The notes under the pieces: generated by a model
The model's database searches: none
What the model was told of the DNA's origin: nothing
Seen by the model: only the letters and a program-made list of their open reading frames with translations
Source: Nematostella vectensis
Taxonomy: Eukaryota > Cnidaria > Anthozoa > Actiniaria > Edwardsiidae
Length of the DNA: 64,000 nt
Direction: 5' to 3'
Assembly (NCBI RefSeq): GCF_932526225.1
Contig: NC_064044.1
Coordinates: forward strand, 6,224,747-6,288,746
In this document: piece after piece, positions 22,101 to 33,861 of the stretch
Layout of the letters: every line of letters starts with the position of its first letter
Numbering within the stretch: the stretch's first letter is position 1
Made by a program: the position numbers and the translations under genes

Positions 22101-25100
22101 AACTCCTAAGATATTACCTTTTTGGCCGCCAAGGGGGGGGGGGGCTGCGCAGTCATAGGTATCATGGAAAAAGTATATTTGAAAACTCCTAAGATATTAC
22201 CTTTTTGGCCGCCAAGGGGGGGGGGGGGGGGGAGGGGGGCTGCGCAGTCATAGGTATCATGGAAAAAGTATATTTGAAAACTCCTAAGATATTACCTTTT
22301 TGGCCGCCAAGGGGGGGGGGGGAGGGGGCTGCGCAGTCATAGGTATCATGGAAAAAGTATATTTGAAAACTCCTTAATAAGATATTACTTTTTGGGCCGC
22401 CAAGGGGGGGGGGGGGGTGCGCAGTCATAGGTATCATGGAAAAAGCGCTCCCTTGTGTCTGCGCCTGTCATATTTCTACTTACTTGAACCTTATACAGCA
22501 ACATGCGATGATTAAGATCAGAAGAACGAGGATGATGACTCCCACGGCGGTTGAGATGAGGATTAGAATAATTTCCCTTTTCTTCTCGAGATCTGAAACA
22601 ACATGTTTTTAGTAAAGCCTCCTCCGCAAGCAACTATATGCGCGAAAAGAAATCGAGAGGGCATATCAATCAATGGCTGTCGTTTTTCTAAATGATCTAA
22701 AAGAGCCTGGGGCGAGAGCGCGGGAGACTTGTGATATTCTAAAACGTTAGGGGCTAGGCTCCATATCCAAGATGGCTGCCAGCAAAATGGTAGTAAACAC
22801 GAGTTTCTGCAAGTTTACGTGGAAATTCTGGACTTACAAAGCTCTAGAGCGAAAGAAAAGCGAAAACCTGATTGAAGCGGACTCCTAAATATGGTATGTA
22901 ATGCCTAATAAGGAAATGACCGGGCGAGCTAGAAAAACGAAAGTTTATAAAACAAGATTGACTGATATGTTTTGGTTTCCTGTGTTTCGGGTTTTCTGGA
23001 ACACGTGGAGGGCTTCCTCTCTACACAGGAAGTCCGACACAGTGATTTCACGTTTCTCTTTCTTCCTTTCGTTCTTTAAAAGAGAGATGTCTGTGGAGGA
23101 GGTTATGTTCAGTACTGTGTCACAGCTAGAAAAAAGCAGGGTTGAGTTAACCCTCCTCCCCTCCCCCCCCCCCCCCCCCGACGATAGATGAAGATTTTAC
23201 TTCAACATAATAGTCACCAAAACATGGCAAAACTGTGAGCCCAATGAAATCTTCTATTTACTTATCTTCTTATATTCACTGTTCCCCAACAATTCTAGTA
23301 GATAGATCAGTCAATACCAACCCTTTTCTTCCTCTTTGTCTGCTTTTTCTTGCTTGTCTATTGGAGGACAGGGTAAAGTGTTATTAACCACATTTATTTC
23401 CATAAACAGGAATAAAATAACATAAGATATTTTAATATATTAAAATATAAATTATAATTTCATAAAATAACAGGTATGCCACGTGACACAATTTTGTTTC
23501 TTTCTGCCTTTCAAAATGGCTAAGTGAGGGGGTCGTAAGGGTTTTCGATGATGCTGTTTTGCCTGGCGCAGTTTTTCGTTTTTTTGTAATTTATTCCGCG
23601 GTATTGCGGTTTCTCTAGACTGCGCGGTTTACGGTTATTGACTTTTTTAGGCGGTTTTGCAGTTTTCGCACCCCCTTACGCCCCTTAGGTCCAACATATA
23701 CTAGATTAGAATGACATGTTTTTTGAATGACAAACAGGGGAGGACCCAGAGTAGTAATTCACGAATCAATTAAAGTTCAAATCGGCATCTATCTTTGGTA
23801 ACAGGTCACTAAATCCATTTAAAAAAACTTTTTCTATCCGAATACACACACTTCTTCTTTACTACCAACAAAGGAGTCAACCGGATTGGAAACTTATCTC
23901 GTCACGTGAGCAGTGTGGGGTCCAGGCCCCCCTCTGGAAACGTGCCGGCTAACATTCACTTACTGAGAAGAAATACTGTGTATTTGAATTTAACACGTTC
24001 GCATACACCACTGAAACAGATTGTACACATATAATACATGTACCGGAAGTGAATATATTTTTATGTCAAAAGTTAGCCCGAGTATCAGGCTATTCTATTT
24101 TTCTAAAACATCTAAAGTTGGAAAAAATAAATCGGATCTAGGGAGACGCTTTAGGTGGTTTAAGCCCCTTCCTTGGACTGCCAAGTGTAGTGTTTTCAGA
24201 GATCAAAGATCATCATCAATACCCCCTCCCTTGGCAAAAAAAAGATCAGCCACTGCCGATCTAGACCACGATCTCGAGTTCGTGGTTCGATCGTTCAAGT
24301 TCGTAAGATCGATCCGAACGAAATCGTTCGTAAGATCGAACGATTATAAGTTCAAACAATCAAACGCTCATAATTCGAAAGATGAACGCCAGTATAAGTT
24401 CGAAAAATAACACAAAGCTAGTTGTTTGTAGATTCCAAACAAGGCATCAGACCGAGGAGCTCGTAAAATCCAAAGATAATTCTAGGGAGTTGCGCTAACA
24501 TTTACGACTGCGTCCGCTTTATTGTCTTTGTATATTTGCGAGTATTCAGAATATTACACTTGTAAAATCCGAAAGCTAAAGTCCACTTGTTGGTTAGATT
24601 CAAAGTCTAGAAGGGATCCCCAAAAAATATCGAGTTTGTGTAAGCGGAGCCGTGTGAGTAACATACTTCGAGTTCTATAAAACCAGATAATATCAAAGAC
24701 AATAAAATAAACCTTATCTGCCATTTATAGAGTTTGGTAGTAAAATTTGTGACACATGTGATTAAAAGCTTTGTTTTAAAAGTGCCCCTAGCATCAAATT
24801 CCAGTAACTTGTTTTTAATATTTACTTATCCTGAGATGAAAAAAAGGTAAAGAGTTTTCATATGATATCAGAAAAAATCCCGAAATTTGACCACGCGCGC
24901 AGTGAGAACAGCGGGTGCTTGCAGCGGGTAGGTACTTCAAATATTGTACCGACATCAAGCTAAGCTAGCATCAAAATGTGCAAGTAATTGAATGACTTAT
25001 TTCACTTTTAAGAGGTCTGGGATGTTAAGTTTAAAACGCTTTTCCTTTTTGCATCGTTTTTTTTTTTTTGCCGCTAAAATAATTCATGGAAAAACTGTTG

Positions 25101-28100
25101 TCGCTACGCTTTTTTTTGAAGAAGTGAAACTAACGCTTTGCGTTCTTTTAATAAATAAACGCTTGTAAGCAATTAAAATTTATTCGAATAACCCTTCGTT
25201 GTGAGCGAAAAGGAAAAGGAAGTGCGACATTATTAACATTTAAAAGCCGGCAAAACCCCTTGAAAACCCGTCGTATGGCAATAAAACTTGGTATGGTTTG
25301 TTTTTCAAGTCCTAAACTACTGATATTGTATATTATTATATACTGATATTTGTATAAACCCGAAAAATAAGAGTTTGATGCTATGGGCACTTTAATAGGT
25401 GCGTTGCCTTCAAAAACATAGGCTCGATTTATTCCTTGCGCACCTGCTGGCACGGCATTAAGCAAGGCAAAAGCGCGAAACTTATTCAAACGTCGGGTTT
25501 CGATACACCTATTTCAAAAAGGTTGCACTCTGAAAATCTTTGTGTCGTAACCCGCAGTGCTTCATGGGTATCAAATAAATAATAGAATAAGCGTAAATTA
25601 AAACAAACACAGGTTAAGAAAGCCTTAGCATTCTTGTTTATGCAGCCCTAAACGTTCACATGGCGTTCAGAGACCAGGATACAGCCATTTTTTTACATTG
25701 CCGATGAACCACTGCGGGTTACGATACATTGATTCGCGGGTGCAACCTTAACTGAAATAGGTGTATATCCCGTGACGTAACCACGTTTGATATTTCTAAA
25801 CTTACACATGCCTTACCTCTGTCCACTTCGTCAGTAATCTTGGCCTTGATACTGTCATTTTCACCTATCACAAGCCATGAAACAGAGCTTTTTATCTTCA
25901 AAGTCATGACCTCGTCACTCTCCGCTTTCCCATCTGCCACGGTTGCTAAGTTATAGGTCACATTAGTCACGCCTGCAGGGAACTCGATCGCTGTCAAGAC
26001 AATGTCACTGATGTCTGCCGTGGTATCAAACACATTCGGGCTGATCTCAAGACTAGAAAAGAGTTAAAGAGATACTTTAGCTAGTCAGCTAAAATTTGGA
26101 ATATAATAATGAAATAAAATATAAAACAGTCAGGCGCAGATCCAGGCTTTTAAACATTAAGAGTTTGGGTGCGTTAAGTATTGAGCTTCGTGTCTTTTTC
26201 TTAAGGGTGTTTAGCGCTCTTATCGCAATCAGGTCTGAATTTTTCCTGGATCTGCACCTGTATATGTATGAAATTTCTCTGAGGTTGTGACATCACAGGA
26301 GACGTGAGCTCTTCCAAGCCCCTTCGTTGCCTCGCAGTTTATCTTAGAGCACAGGAGTCCCGTTAAGAACGCCTGGTACTAGGGTGACCAGTCTAGTTGT
26401 TTGCGAGGTGTTATCGTGAAATTGATAGCCTCAGGTAATCGTCTTTAATTTAATTGGTGCAAAGATGACTGACATTACAGGTAACTTCGTGATTGGTGGA
26501 AAGTTTAATGAAAACCAAAGTAACGTCTCGAGCTCAGAAAAGTTTGATTGGAGCAAACGTACCTGACATTAAACGGAATATCATGATAGGTACAATTGAG
26601 CTTCAACGGGATGCTATTCCCTTCTGACACGACGAAGATCAGCGGCTCGGTGAACTGGATTGTTACTATCATAAACAAAATGAAATCAATCAATTTTGTA
26701 AGGTGCAACAATGTTCCCATTAAAGCTTGAAAAAAAAAGCTGTTATTTATATCTTCTACAAGCCTCGTCCCCAGGCTCCTCCCTTGCTGTCAGCTCCATG
26801 ATTCTTTGCACGCAGACTCATATTTTCCAATATGGCGGACGCTTCATGCTGACGAGAGCAGAAAGGGCCCATGACGTCATAGCCACGCATAGCGTGACAG
26901 GCCCGCCGAGAAGCCTAGGGACGAGGCTAGTCCTGAAGTAAATCTTTCAATGAAAATCATACTGACTTCTATAGAAGAAGATTTGCTGATGTTTCCTTAC
27001 CTTTATCTTTGATATCCCGGATGGTAACTCTAATACTGGAATAACCAGAATCCACCGTGACGCGTGAGTCATTTGAAGAAAGACTGACACTGAAGTGCTC
27101 GTCACCCTCAGGTACGTCATCATCTAAGATGGTCACGTTGAAGCACGTGACATTACGATCAGCCAATAGCATTACTTGATGCTTGTCAAGTTTCTGGAGA
27201 TCGGAAGACGATGTTCCCTCATTCTCTGTTGTTACACTTGGAAATGGGAAATTAATGTCAATAAATGGAAACCCAAAATTTTTATCGAATGGTTGTAAAT
27301 GTGTTTTGAGAGGGATATTGAAAACGAGTCCAGAAGTCTTTACAGTACCGTAACATAGGCCATAAGCTACGGAAATAGCAGTTAAAAATCCCTGCTTGGC
27401 ATATTGAAATCATATCTGTCAAATTGTTTGGGCGAGGCATGCCCCATCCCAGTGCTACGGTCCTGCTTTATTTAATTAATGGAAGATATTTTTTCTTATT
27501 CCTAATACATAATTTGTACTTCAAAAGGCTCAGCCGACACGTTGCTGAAAATGATTTTGTACTTACTAGACTGACAGGGGGATGTCTGATTTTACTTTTA
27601 CAGCAACACAAAGGGAGATAAACCCGCTTTCTTCGTCCACACTCTCGGTTAACTTAGTAAAACCCGCCAAGACTGGAGAAGAGAAAAGCAGCCTGTTAAT
27701 TTCGATGTACACCAGGGGTGGATCTAGGGATGGGCCAAACGGACCCTTCCCCTCCCCCCTTTTTAGATATTTGGCTTAAACGCGAAACCGCGCTATAAAT
27801 AGATAGGGACGCTCCCTTCTCACGCCTCGAGAAGTTTGACATCAGAACCAACATGGCGGACTAACCGTTAGGCAGAGCGAAAGACACAAAATTTCCTAAT
27901 AAAACTCTGAATGCATCCTTTAAAACCCAAATTATTTCCTCGTCTTTCTCAACTTAATGTTTCTTTCTACCTTTGCTAGTTTATATGGAACCAAATATTC
28001 GATTTCGATAAGAAAATCCGATACGTCTTTACAGCTCGACGGCTGAGCGACAACTGGTGTCGCTGCCCTAAGGCACGCTCCTTTAATAGCGCGGTTTTGC

Positions 28101-31100
28101 GTTTAAAAATAACAAGAAATAATATAAAGAAACCCACAGAAGAGCAACAATTCCGCCCTCCCCTCCCTTGAAACTCTTGCCTGGGCCCCCTCTTATAGGA
28201 GATCGTGGATCCGACCTCCCTTGAAACTCTTGCTTGGGCCCCCTCTTATAGGAGATCGTGGATCCGACCTCCCTTGAAACTCTTGCTTGGGCCCCCTCTT
28301 ATAGGAGATCGTGGATCCGACCTCCCTTGAAACTCTTGCCTGGGCCCCCTCTTATAGGAGATCGTGGATCCGACCTTCCTTGAACTCTTGCCTGGGCCCC
28401 CTCTTATAGGAGATCGTGGATCCGACCTTCTACACATATATAGATCCTAAGGCGCAGCAAAGCGTTTAAAACCAATTTCATCTTAAGTTTTCATAGCCAA
28501 CCCTCAGCTCCCTGTATGAATATTCCTATATAAGCCATAGAATAAATAAACGTATGCTGTACTATTGGCTTGGGAGCTCGAAAAACAAATATCATACAAT
28601 TAGACAGTGACATTTTTGTTTAATGTAAACGATAATAAAGGATTGAATAATCGATATCCTTCAACATCACTTTTGCATTTCAGTTTTAAAAAAATGTGTT
28701 ATGCGAAATTCAGTACATTTACAGCGCGACCAAAAAAACCGTGAACACCGGAAATATGTATGGAATGTTTGTTCTGACAAATCACTCGCGAGATATTTAA
28801 ACAGTCAATTAGAAACATGTCTCAACATGTCTCAGTGTCTGAATTCTCGCGTCTGATTCGTCAGAAGACAATAAACATTCCACACATATTTTAGGTGTTC
28901 ACAGTTTTCCTGGTTGCGCTTTTTAACAGGAGGGGGCCCAAAAGGGACTTTCAAGGCATTTTCTCCTGTATTTTAGATAATGGCTCATACATTTACTGTA
29001 TTTTTTGCTGCTTAAAGGGGGGCCTGGGCCCCCTAGGCCACCCCCCTAGGTACGCCCCTGTTTAAGGCAATTTCTAAGGAGGTCCACACTCTTACCCTTA
29101 TCATTGTCCTGTATCCTGACAATCGCGTCACCTTGCGTTACGTTTACATTAGGATCAGAAGACGACAGCATCACTCTGAATTCCGTATTCGCTTTCACAA
29201 TGTCATCGGTGTCGACAAGTGTGAGATTGAAAGGAAGTGAAGTCACACCGGGAGTTAGCTGTACGTCCAGGGCACCAGGAGTCAGATAGTGAGTACCGTT
29301 CTTTGCTGTTTCCGGTATAATTTCAACCCTAGAAATACACAGTGACAGCATTATTATGAAACATGTTTGCTACATTTGTTTGTCGTTGTAAGTCGTTCCA
29401 AGAAGCACCGTGCTTCGATTTATGACAAAAAGAGGCGCAACAAATCACCGCCGTCTTGTTCGCGCTTCTCTGCGCTAACCTCCAAGCCCTGGGTTTCTCA
29501 CGGATGTGTTTCGTTGCATTCCTGACTTACGTCACAGCATCAGACTTTTATTTCGTTATCTGATAGACATCGTGTTTTCAGGCTAATGTGGCGTTACCTA
29601 AAATGCGTCATATTTTCATTCTAATGTTGCGTTATTTGACATACTTCATATTTTCACTGTAGCGTTGCGTTACCTGACATACGTCATATTGTCAAGCTAA
29701 TGTTGCGTTACCTGACATACGTCATATTTTCACGCTAGTGTTGCGTTACCTGACATTACGTCATATTTTACAAGCCAGTGTTGTGTTACCTGATATATGT
29801 CATATTTTCACGCTAGTGTTGCGCTATCTGAACGACATATTTCCACGCTAGTGTTGCGTTACCTGACAGTTGAGGTGACGGTTGTGTTACCAGACCGTTC
29901 TATGGGCAGTACGGCGTTTGCCCCCTCGCTGAAGGTATAGCTCGTTGCGGAGAATTTTATGAAGATCTGACCTGATGGTGTTAAATGGAAATAGGTTGTT
30001 AAAATGGGCCATGGTTTACTCAATGGCTCGAGCTAGACTGCTGAATCGCACATGGATCTTTAAAATTCTTCAGTTATCGTCGTGGTACATTTTAAGACCC
30101 AGTGTATACCCTTAGCGTGACCAAAGGGTAACCATTCGCAAACTAGATGCGCAAATATTGATATAGCCTCTTTAAATTAACTTACATTTTATTGGCTAAA
30201 TTACCAAATCAATTGAATCCAAGTCGACCCTAGGTAACCAAATTCTGACTAAATGATTCCAGTGTCTACTCATTCATTAACTGATTATCTATATAAATTA
30301 AACATTTAGTTGTTGTATTCAACTCTATTCAGTTAAAAAAAGGGTTAATTCAGTAACCTGTGTGTTGTGGCCCGCAATGTTTCATGGGTAATTGAGCAAA
30401 AGCGTAAAAACTTTTAAGTTTAAAACCAGGATTTTATTAGTTTTTCCTATGAACCACTGAGGTTTAAGACACTTGGTTTATCAGAGATCAATATTTGAGA
30501 TGTTCATACGGAAGGAAAGATAATATTTAATCACGATAAGGAGAAAGGCGATATGGACTAGTCTGGTGCCAAAGAGACAACTAGTCTCTTTGGAGACTAG
30601 TAGAAAGCTCTGTATATGCACCTATTTCAAATGAGTTTAGAATCCATGATCAGGGCCGTAGCAGGGGGTAGGGCACTGGGGGCACCTTCCCCCCCCAATA
30701 TTTAAAAAAAAAATCATAAGACAATGACCAATAGGGGCGTGGCTGCGCCCCCCATTGCTTTCTTAATGTTTCTATATCGTCCCCCCCCCCCAATAATTAG
30801 AGGCTTACGGCTATGATGATTCCTAATCCTCAGTTCCTCATGGGTATCAATTCAATAAACAAATAAAGCATATACAGGTCTGGAAAGCTGTTAGATTCTT
30901 GTTTTGTGAGGCGGGTTCATGGTGTATACCATTTTCTCCCTTCTTTCCTGCACTTAGAAGACGCTGAAGCCGATCTCTGTGGTCCTGTTTTTGTTTGTTT
31001 TAGTTGTATACCGATAATATATATAATAATTTTAATCAACTTAAAAGTTCGCCACCGAAAAATATACCTAATTATTTTAAGTCAGCTTTAGAATCTATAA

Positions 31101-32103
31101 GGGGGGGGGATGAATAGGTTCGCGGATCGGCGGATTCGGCCCCGAAATGCTCACGGATTACGGATTTTGACGATTATTTCAGCGGATTTTGGAAATACGG
31201 CGGCTCACGGATCTGTCGACAATTTGGGCGCGGATTTCGGATTTTGACTGCTTTGAAGGTCGAATTTCGGATTTTAAATGAATTTCGAACGATGCTATTG
31301 TTTATCTGTCAAACCATGCGGATCTAAGAATATCTGCGGATCCACGGATTTGCCCCGAAAATGTAGCGGATCGGCGGATTTACGTACCCCTATTCACCCC
31401 CCCCCCCCCCCCCCTATAAGCTTATAGGATTTTGACGAAAATCTATTTGTTCTTCCAAAAGCAACAAACAACCTTAAGGCCGCCATTTTGAAAAAATTCA
31501 GTATTCGTCAAGCTCGGTCACGCGTTAAGGGACGTCCCTTGACTCTTCTAGAGTCCTGGCCCCCGAGGTAGTTGTGCGTGAGCTTTGCGCATATTTTATG
31601 CTCAGCTGACCAAAGTGAGTGATGCATCTTTATAAATAGTCAGAATTCAAATATTTGAGACGATCAGCATAAGTGCAGAAATGGTTTTCAGAATAAAAAA
31701 CAAGTTAAATAGCTTGTAAGGAATGAAGGAATACATAGCTTGATGATCAATACAATAAGAATAAACAGAAGTGGAAATGCATTGTTTGTTGGATTTTCCA
31801 TTGATTATTCAATTCAGAATAAATACATCGATCAATATCTTGATACATTAATGTCTAGTTTCTCTTGCTCAACTAGGTTGATAGCCAGATCTTAAATTAA
31901 CAATCTTTCCATGCCAGCCCTTTGTTATAGTGCAATTTCTTTTGAATGAATCACGCGATCTTGATGTAGATTGGAAAGTTTGTCAAACTCTTGTACCATC
32001 TCAAGCTTATCGAGTTTCTTACATATATAACTTTCTTTAGCTTACCTTGAGCGAGGCAAATAAAGCAGAATAACCCTAGAAAGCTCTTCCAAAATGGTGC
32101 CAT
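19095..32103 (-). CDS. Three-Calx-beta single-pass membrane protein, complete gene (9 exons)
   Basis: Exons in transcript order: 32103-32046, 29971-29863, 29328-29096, 27672-27567, 27236-27001, 26665-26563, 26052-25817, 22592-22484, 19107-19095. They total 1203 bases (400 residues plus stop) with agreeing phases and GT-AG borders. The order is signal peptide, three Calx-beta repeats each split in phase 2 and joined in phase 1, TM segment, and a four-residue tail. The exon code (58, 109+233, 106+236, 103+236, 109) is the same system as the plus-strand gene, so the two are tail-to-tail paralogues. Expected at the cell surface with Calx-beta domains outside. Function unknown. Weakest points: the AAG acceptor at 27,236 and the 13-base last exon. 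Confidence 0.8.
19543..22444. repeat. 33-copy minisatellite with G-tracts (unit about 84-96 bases)
   Basis: Each unit has a constant part (CGCAGTCATAGGTATCATGG, then TTTGAAAACTCCTAAGATAT, then TTTTTGGCCGCCAAG) and a G-run of about 8-20 bases, followed by either AGGGGGCTG or TGGGGGTG. I counted 33 GTATCAT(G/A)GAAAAAG cores. It fills the last intron of the minus-strand Calx-beta gene, whose pre-mRNA would carry the C-rich strand. All frames across it (KTPKILPFWPPRGG and so on) are artefacts. Confidence 0.95.
22484..22592 (-). CDS. Transmembrane exon of the minus-strand Calx-beta gene
   Basis: Reads DLEKKREIILILISTAVGV, then IILVLLILIIACCCIRFK. About 25 hydrophobic residues are followed by a cysteine triplet and basic residues, a plausible palmitoylation site by analogy. 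Donor GTAAGT at 22483-22478 lies about 40 bases before the large minisatellite. Confidence 0.85.
22593..25503. other. Long intron, no gene seen
   Basis: Intron of the minus-strand Calx-beta gene between repeat 3 and the TM exon. It contains a C-run (23163-23180), a dispersed repeat at 23861-23945 (ACTACCAACAAAGGAGTCAA) related to one at 8528-8620, and a stretch rich in TTCGTAAGATCGA motifs (24280-24400). Open frames are short and unsupported. Confidence 0.6.
25504..25765. mobile_element. MITE with ends TACACCTATTTCA
   Basis: The left end (TACACCTATTTCAAAAAGG, with TGCACTC and GTAACCCGCAGTG further in) and the complement of the right end pair over about 60 bases. The same end sequence bounds the 1.8-kb element at 37407-39242, and fragments occur near 3735 and 30615, so it is a local family. 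The terminal TA suggests a TA target. Confidence 0.75.
25817..26665 (-). CDS. Calx-beta repeat 3 (exons 26665-26563 and 26052-25817)
   Basis: The first half reads VTIQFTEPLIFVVSEGNSIP (103-base exon). The second half has VADGKAESDEVMTLKIKSS and ends TDEVDR. Membrane-proximal, like repeat F of the plus-strand gene, whose end is IDDEADR. Confidence 0.8.
26756..26932. mobile_element. MITE with ends AGCCTCGTCCCCAGGC
   Basis: AGCCTCGTCCCCAGGC at about 26760 and GCCTAGGGACGAGGCT at about 26915-26930 are inverted repeats. Non-coding, in the intron between Calx-beta repeats 2 and 3 of the minus-strand gene. Confidence 0.7.
27001..27672 (-). CDS. Calx-beta repeat 2 (exons 27672-27567 and 27236-27001)
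   Basis: The first half reads FTKLTESVDEESGFISLCV. The second half contains DDDVPEGDEHFSVSLSS and ends RDIKDK. The second exon's acceptor is CCATTTCCAAG, with A rather than C or T before AG, a weak form. It is required because the frame and phase fit the usual 236-base exon exactly. Confidence 0.75.
28140..28437. repeat. 53-base minisatellite
   Basis: Five to six copies of a unit with CCTCCCTTGAAACTCTTGC and GGAGATCGTGGATCCGAC, spaced 53 bases (28215, 28268, 28321). Intronic; the minus-strand frame across it is periodic and non-coding. Confidence 0.9.
29096..29971 (-). CDS. Calx-beta repeat 1 (exons 29971-29863 and 29328-29096)
   Basis: The first half reads FIKFSATSYTFSEGANAVLP, with the acidic SEG motif. 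The second half contains NGTHYLTPGAL, then DDIVKANTEFRVML and the end QDNDK. The first exon ends ACTGTCAG at GTAACG, a junction copied in the adjoining tandem array. Confidence 0.8.
29560..29862. repeat. 38-base array copying the exon-2 donor of the minus-strand Calx-beta gene
   Basis: About eight units spaced about 38 bases, with core GCGTTACCTGACATACGTCA on the plus strand. Read on the minus strand, the core is TGTCAG-GTAACGC, identical across the junction to the true exon end (ACTGTCAG then GTAACGC at 29863/29862). The array abuts the real splice donor. Confidence 0.85.
30340..30900. mobile_element. Cluster of small transposon fragments
   Basis: 30355-30485 has a CCCGCAATGTTTCATGGGTA / GAACCACTGAGG inverted pair related to the element at 25504. 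30615-30650 begins CACCTATTTCAAATGAG. 30650-30820 is copy 2 of the G/C-run MITE (GGGCCGTAGCAGGGGGTAGG to GCTTACGGCTATG). This is intron 1 of the minus-strand Calx-beta gene. Confidence 0.6.
31101..31415. mobile_element. MITE with G-run ends and GCGGATTT internal repeats
   Basis: It begins GGGGGGGGATGAATAGG and ends CCTATTCACC plus a C-run (inverted ends). TATAAG occurs on both outer sides (31096-31101 and 31415-31420), a likely target duplication. The inside is made of copies like GCGGATTTCGGATTTTGAC. Confidence 0.7.
32046..32103 (-). CDS. First exon: start codon and signal peptide
   Basis: ATG at 32103-32101 reads MAPFWKSFLGLFCFICLAQ: a basic residue, a hydrophobic core rich in F and L, and a small residue near the end, a typical secretory signal. 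It ends in phase 1 at GTAAGC and joins GQIFIKFSATSY of the first Calx-beta repeat. No upstream Calx-beta exon was found as far as the ACOX gene, supporting this start. Confidence 0.75.
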
Positions 32104-32890
32104 TTTCTAGCTATTAGTGCAGCTATTGAAATTTGCTTTTGATCTTTCTCGATTTTTCACACCTACTGAGCGCAACGCCTAAGTGAGTTCTAACAAAGGA
32201 AATCACAAAGCGAAGTGTGTTTCTATGTTATTTACTATAATATCATCACTGAAAATTCCATAAATAACAAGCTCTTGTATGTGCTCCTTTGCATGCTTGC
32301 TTCAAGGTGCTTTTAAGTGGTTTCTTTTTAATTCGTTTGTCAGAAACATCACATCAACAAACGCTATACCCACGCCAAGCACGAACAGAGCTTGTAATGA
32401 ACAAGGCGATAATAAATGGCTTGTAACTTGTAATTTTGTTGTCTTGGATCAGTGGTTACGTCGTATTAGACCCTCTGGTAATGAATATCGCCACATGACG
32501 AACTACAAAGCGAAGGTTATTCTGGAAACTGACTCTAAAGACTCTACTTTTTTTTATAAAAGCGTCTAATTTTCAGTTGAGGCTGGCCGTTCTTATTTTT
32601 AAAGCATTTTAAGGCTGAATATGTTCTTAACGATGTTCTTCAATTTTAGTGTGTACAAAAAAAATGAATTAGTAGGAAGAGAATTACACAAATGATCACT
32701 AGTAACAATGTTTATGGTTGTTATTATGAGCACAATTTGAATCTACATTTTAGAACGCATCAGGTTCTTAAAATTTGGTGAAATCTCAGGGTGGATGTTC
32801 TTATAAAAAGATTCTAATGAAAAAGGAGTGTATTCATTTAGTATTTTACAGTAGAACACCACTTTATCAAAGTTTGAAGGGAAATATTGG
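32104..32890. other. Upstream region of the minus-strand Calx-beta gene
   Basis: AT-rich DNA before the signal-peptide exon. It would contain the promoter and 5' UTR of that gene, but I see no clear TATA box or other motif. The plus-strand frame at 32279-32569 has no recognisable domain. Confidence 0.5.
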
Positions 32891-32929
32891 AATTACGAAC
32901 AAAGCATCATCGTGATCCAATATGATTGA

Positions 32930-33390
32930 ATTCGCTCAAGAAGATTGCGATTTTCAAGAAGACACGGCAGATATATAAGAAGACACGACAGAACAGACAG
33001 TGTCACTGTAATGCCCGGAGTTCTGGGATGTCGCACCCTAGAGCAACGCCGTGTGGATAGCCGTCTTTTAACCCTCATAAACATTACTTGAGGCTTGCTT
33101 CTAGTTAACACTGAAGGAATTCTGCGTCCTGTTACCAGAAAGACCCGCCGTACGCGTCCTGAATCTTCTATTCCTTAAGGTACCCCTTCAGCATCAGAGA
33201 CGCCTCTTTTTTTTCCAAGAACAATTGCCCAATGGAACAATCTACCTGCCTCTACGTTTAATGAACAGTGCTCTTCATCAGCTACTCTCAAACAGGGTGT
33301 AACCAGTCCTTTTCCCATAACTCATTTTGTCTTCCGCCCCTTAGCCAATAAATCTTACATTGTGAGGGGTAGGCGGTAAAAGTTAAAGTA
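32930..33390 (+). pseudogene. Degenerate 3' end of a non-LTR retrotransposon (CR1/L2-like)
   Basis: Broken frames show the usual reverse-transcriptase C-terminal landmarks: LGCRTLEQRRVDSRL (from about 33023), a charged RKTRRTR stretch, and FFPRTIAQWNNLPAST (about 33208-33255), which is characteristic of this superfamily. Stops interrupt it. Only the last 150 residues or so remain, as expected of 5'-truncated insertions. It lies between the minus-strand Calx-beta gene and ACOX. Confidence 0.7.
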
Positions 33391-33855
33391 AAGGTTAATC
33401 GCAAATACATTTATTGATTTTATTACGTTCCAGCAAGTTATACCCCTTCGAGCAAATTTACCTCGTCCAATAAAAATCTTACATTGCAAAAGCCACATGA
33501 AATAAGAAAACCTCTAGACTATTTAAGATGATTTTGTCAAATGTGGACCTCATCAAGTTTTAAAAATAAAAAATAACAATGCACAAAAGCTTGTTTGCTG
33601 CTTGTGTACTGCTAAATAGATGTGTTAACACTGGAAGTTGAAGGTTGAAGGTGCTTTACAATAGCTATTTGCTGTTAAAGAATGTAACGTGTAAACTAAC
33701 TTCATCGTTTAGATGCTATATTCGAGCAGTATTTACGGTTATCCTTTTTTAACCTCTGTTCATATTAATAGCTTTCTATAAAATTGTAATAAAAAAATGA
33801 ATGGGACCTCTATTTATATACAAATCGCTGCTACACCATAGTTTTAATTAATAGA

Positions 33856-33861
33856 TTTATT
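33856..33861 (-). promoter_or_regulatory. Candidate polyadenylation signal for ACOX
   Basis: AATAAA on the minus strand, about 230 bases after the ACOX stop codon. Supported by the hexamer and distance only. Confidence 0.4.

Noticed and set aside
19543-22444. Long frames on both strands encoding repeated KTPKILPFWPPRGGG or IPMTAHPHPPPPPLGGQKG
   Set aside because: They exist only because the minisatellite unit lacks stops in some frames. G-run length changes shift the frame and no start or splice context fits.
26848-26880. A second hammerhead-like core (CATGCTGACGAG...GAAAGGGCCCATG)
   Set aside because: CTGACGA and GAAA are present and flanked by CATG, but only five bases lie between them, so stem II cannot form. 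Probably chance within a small MITE.
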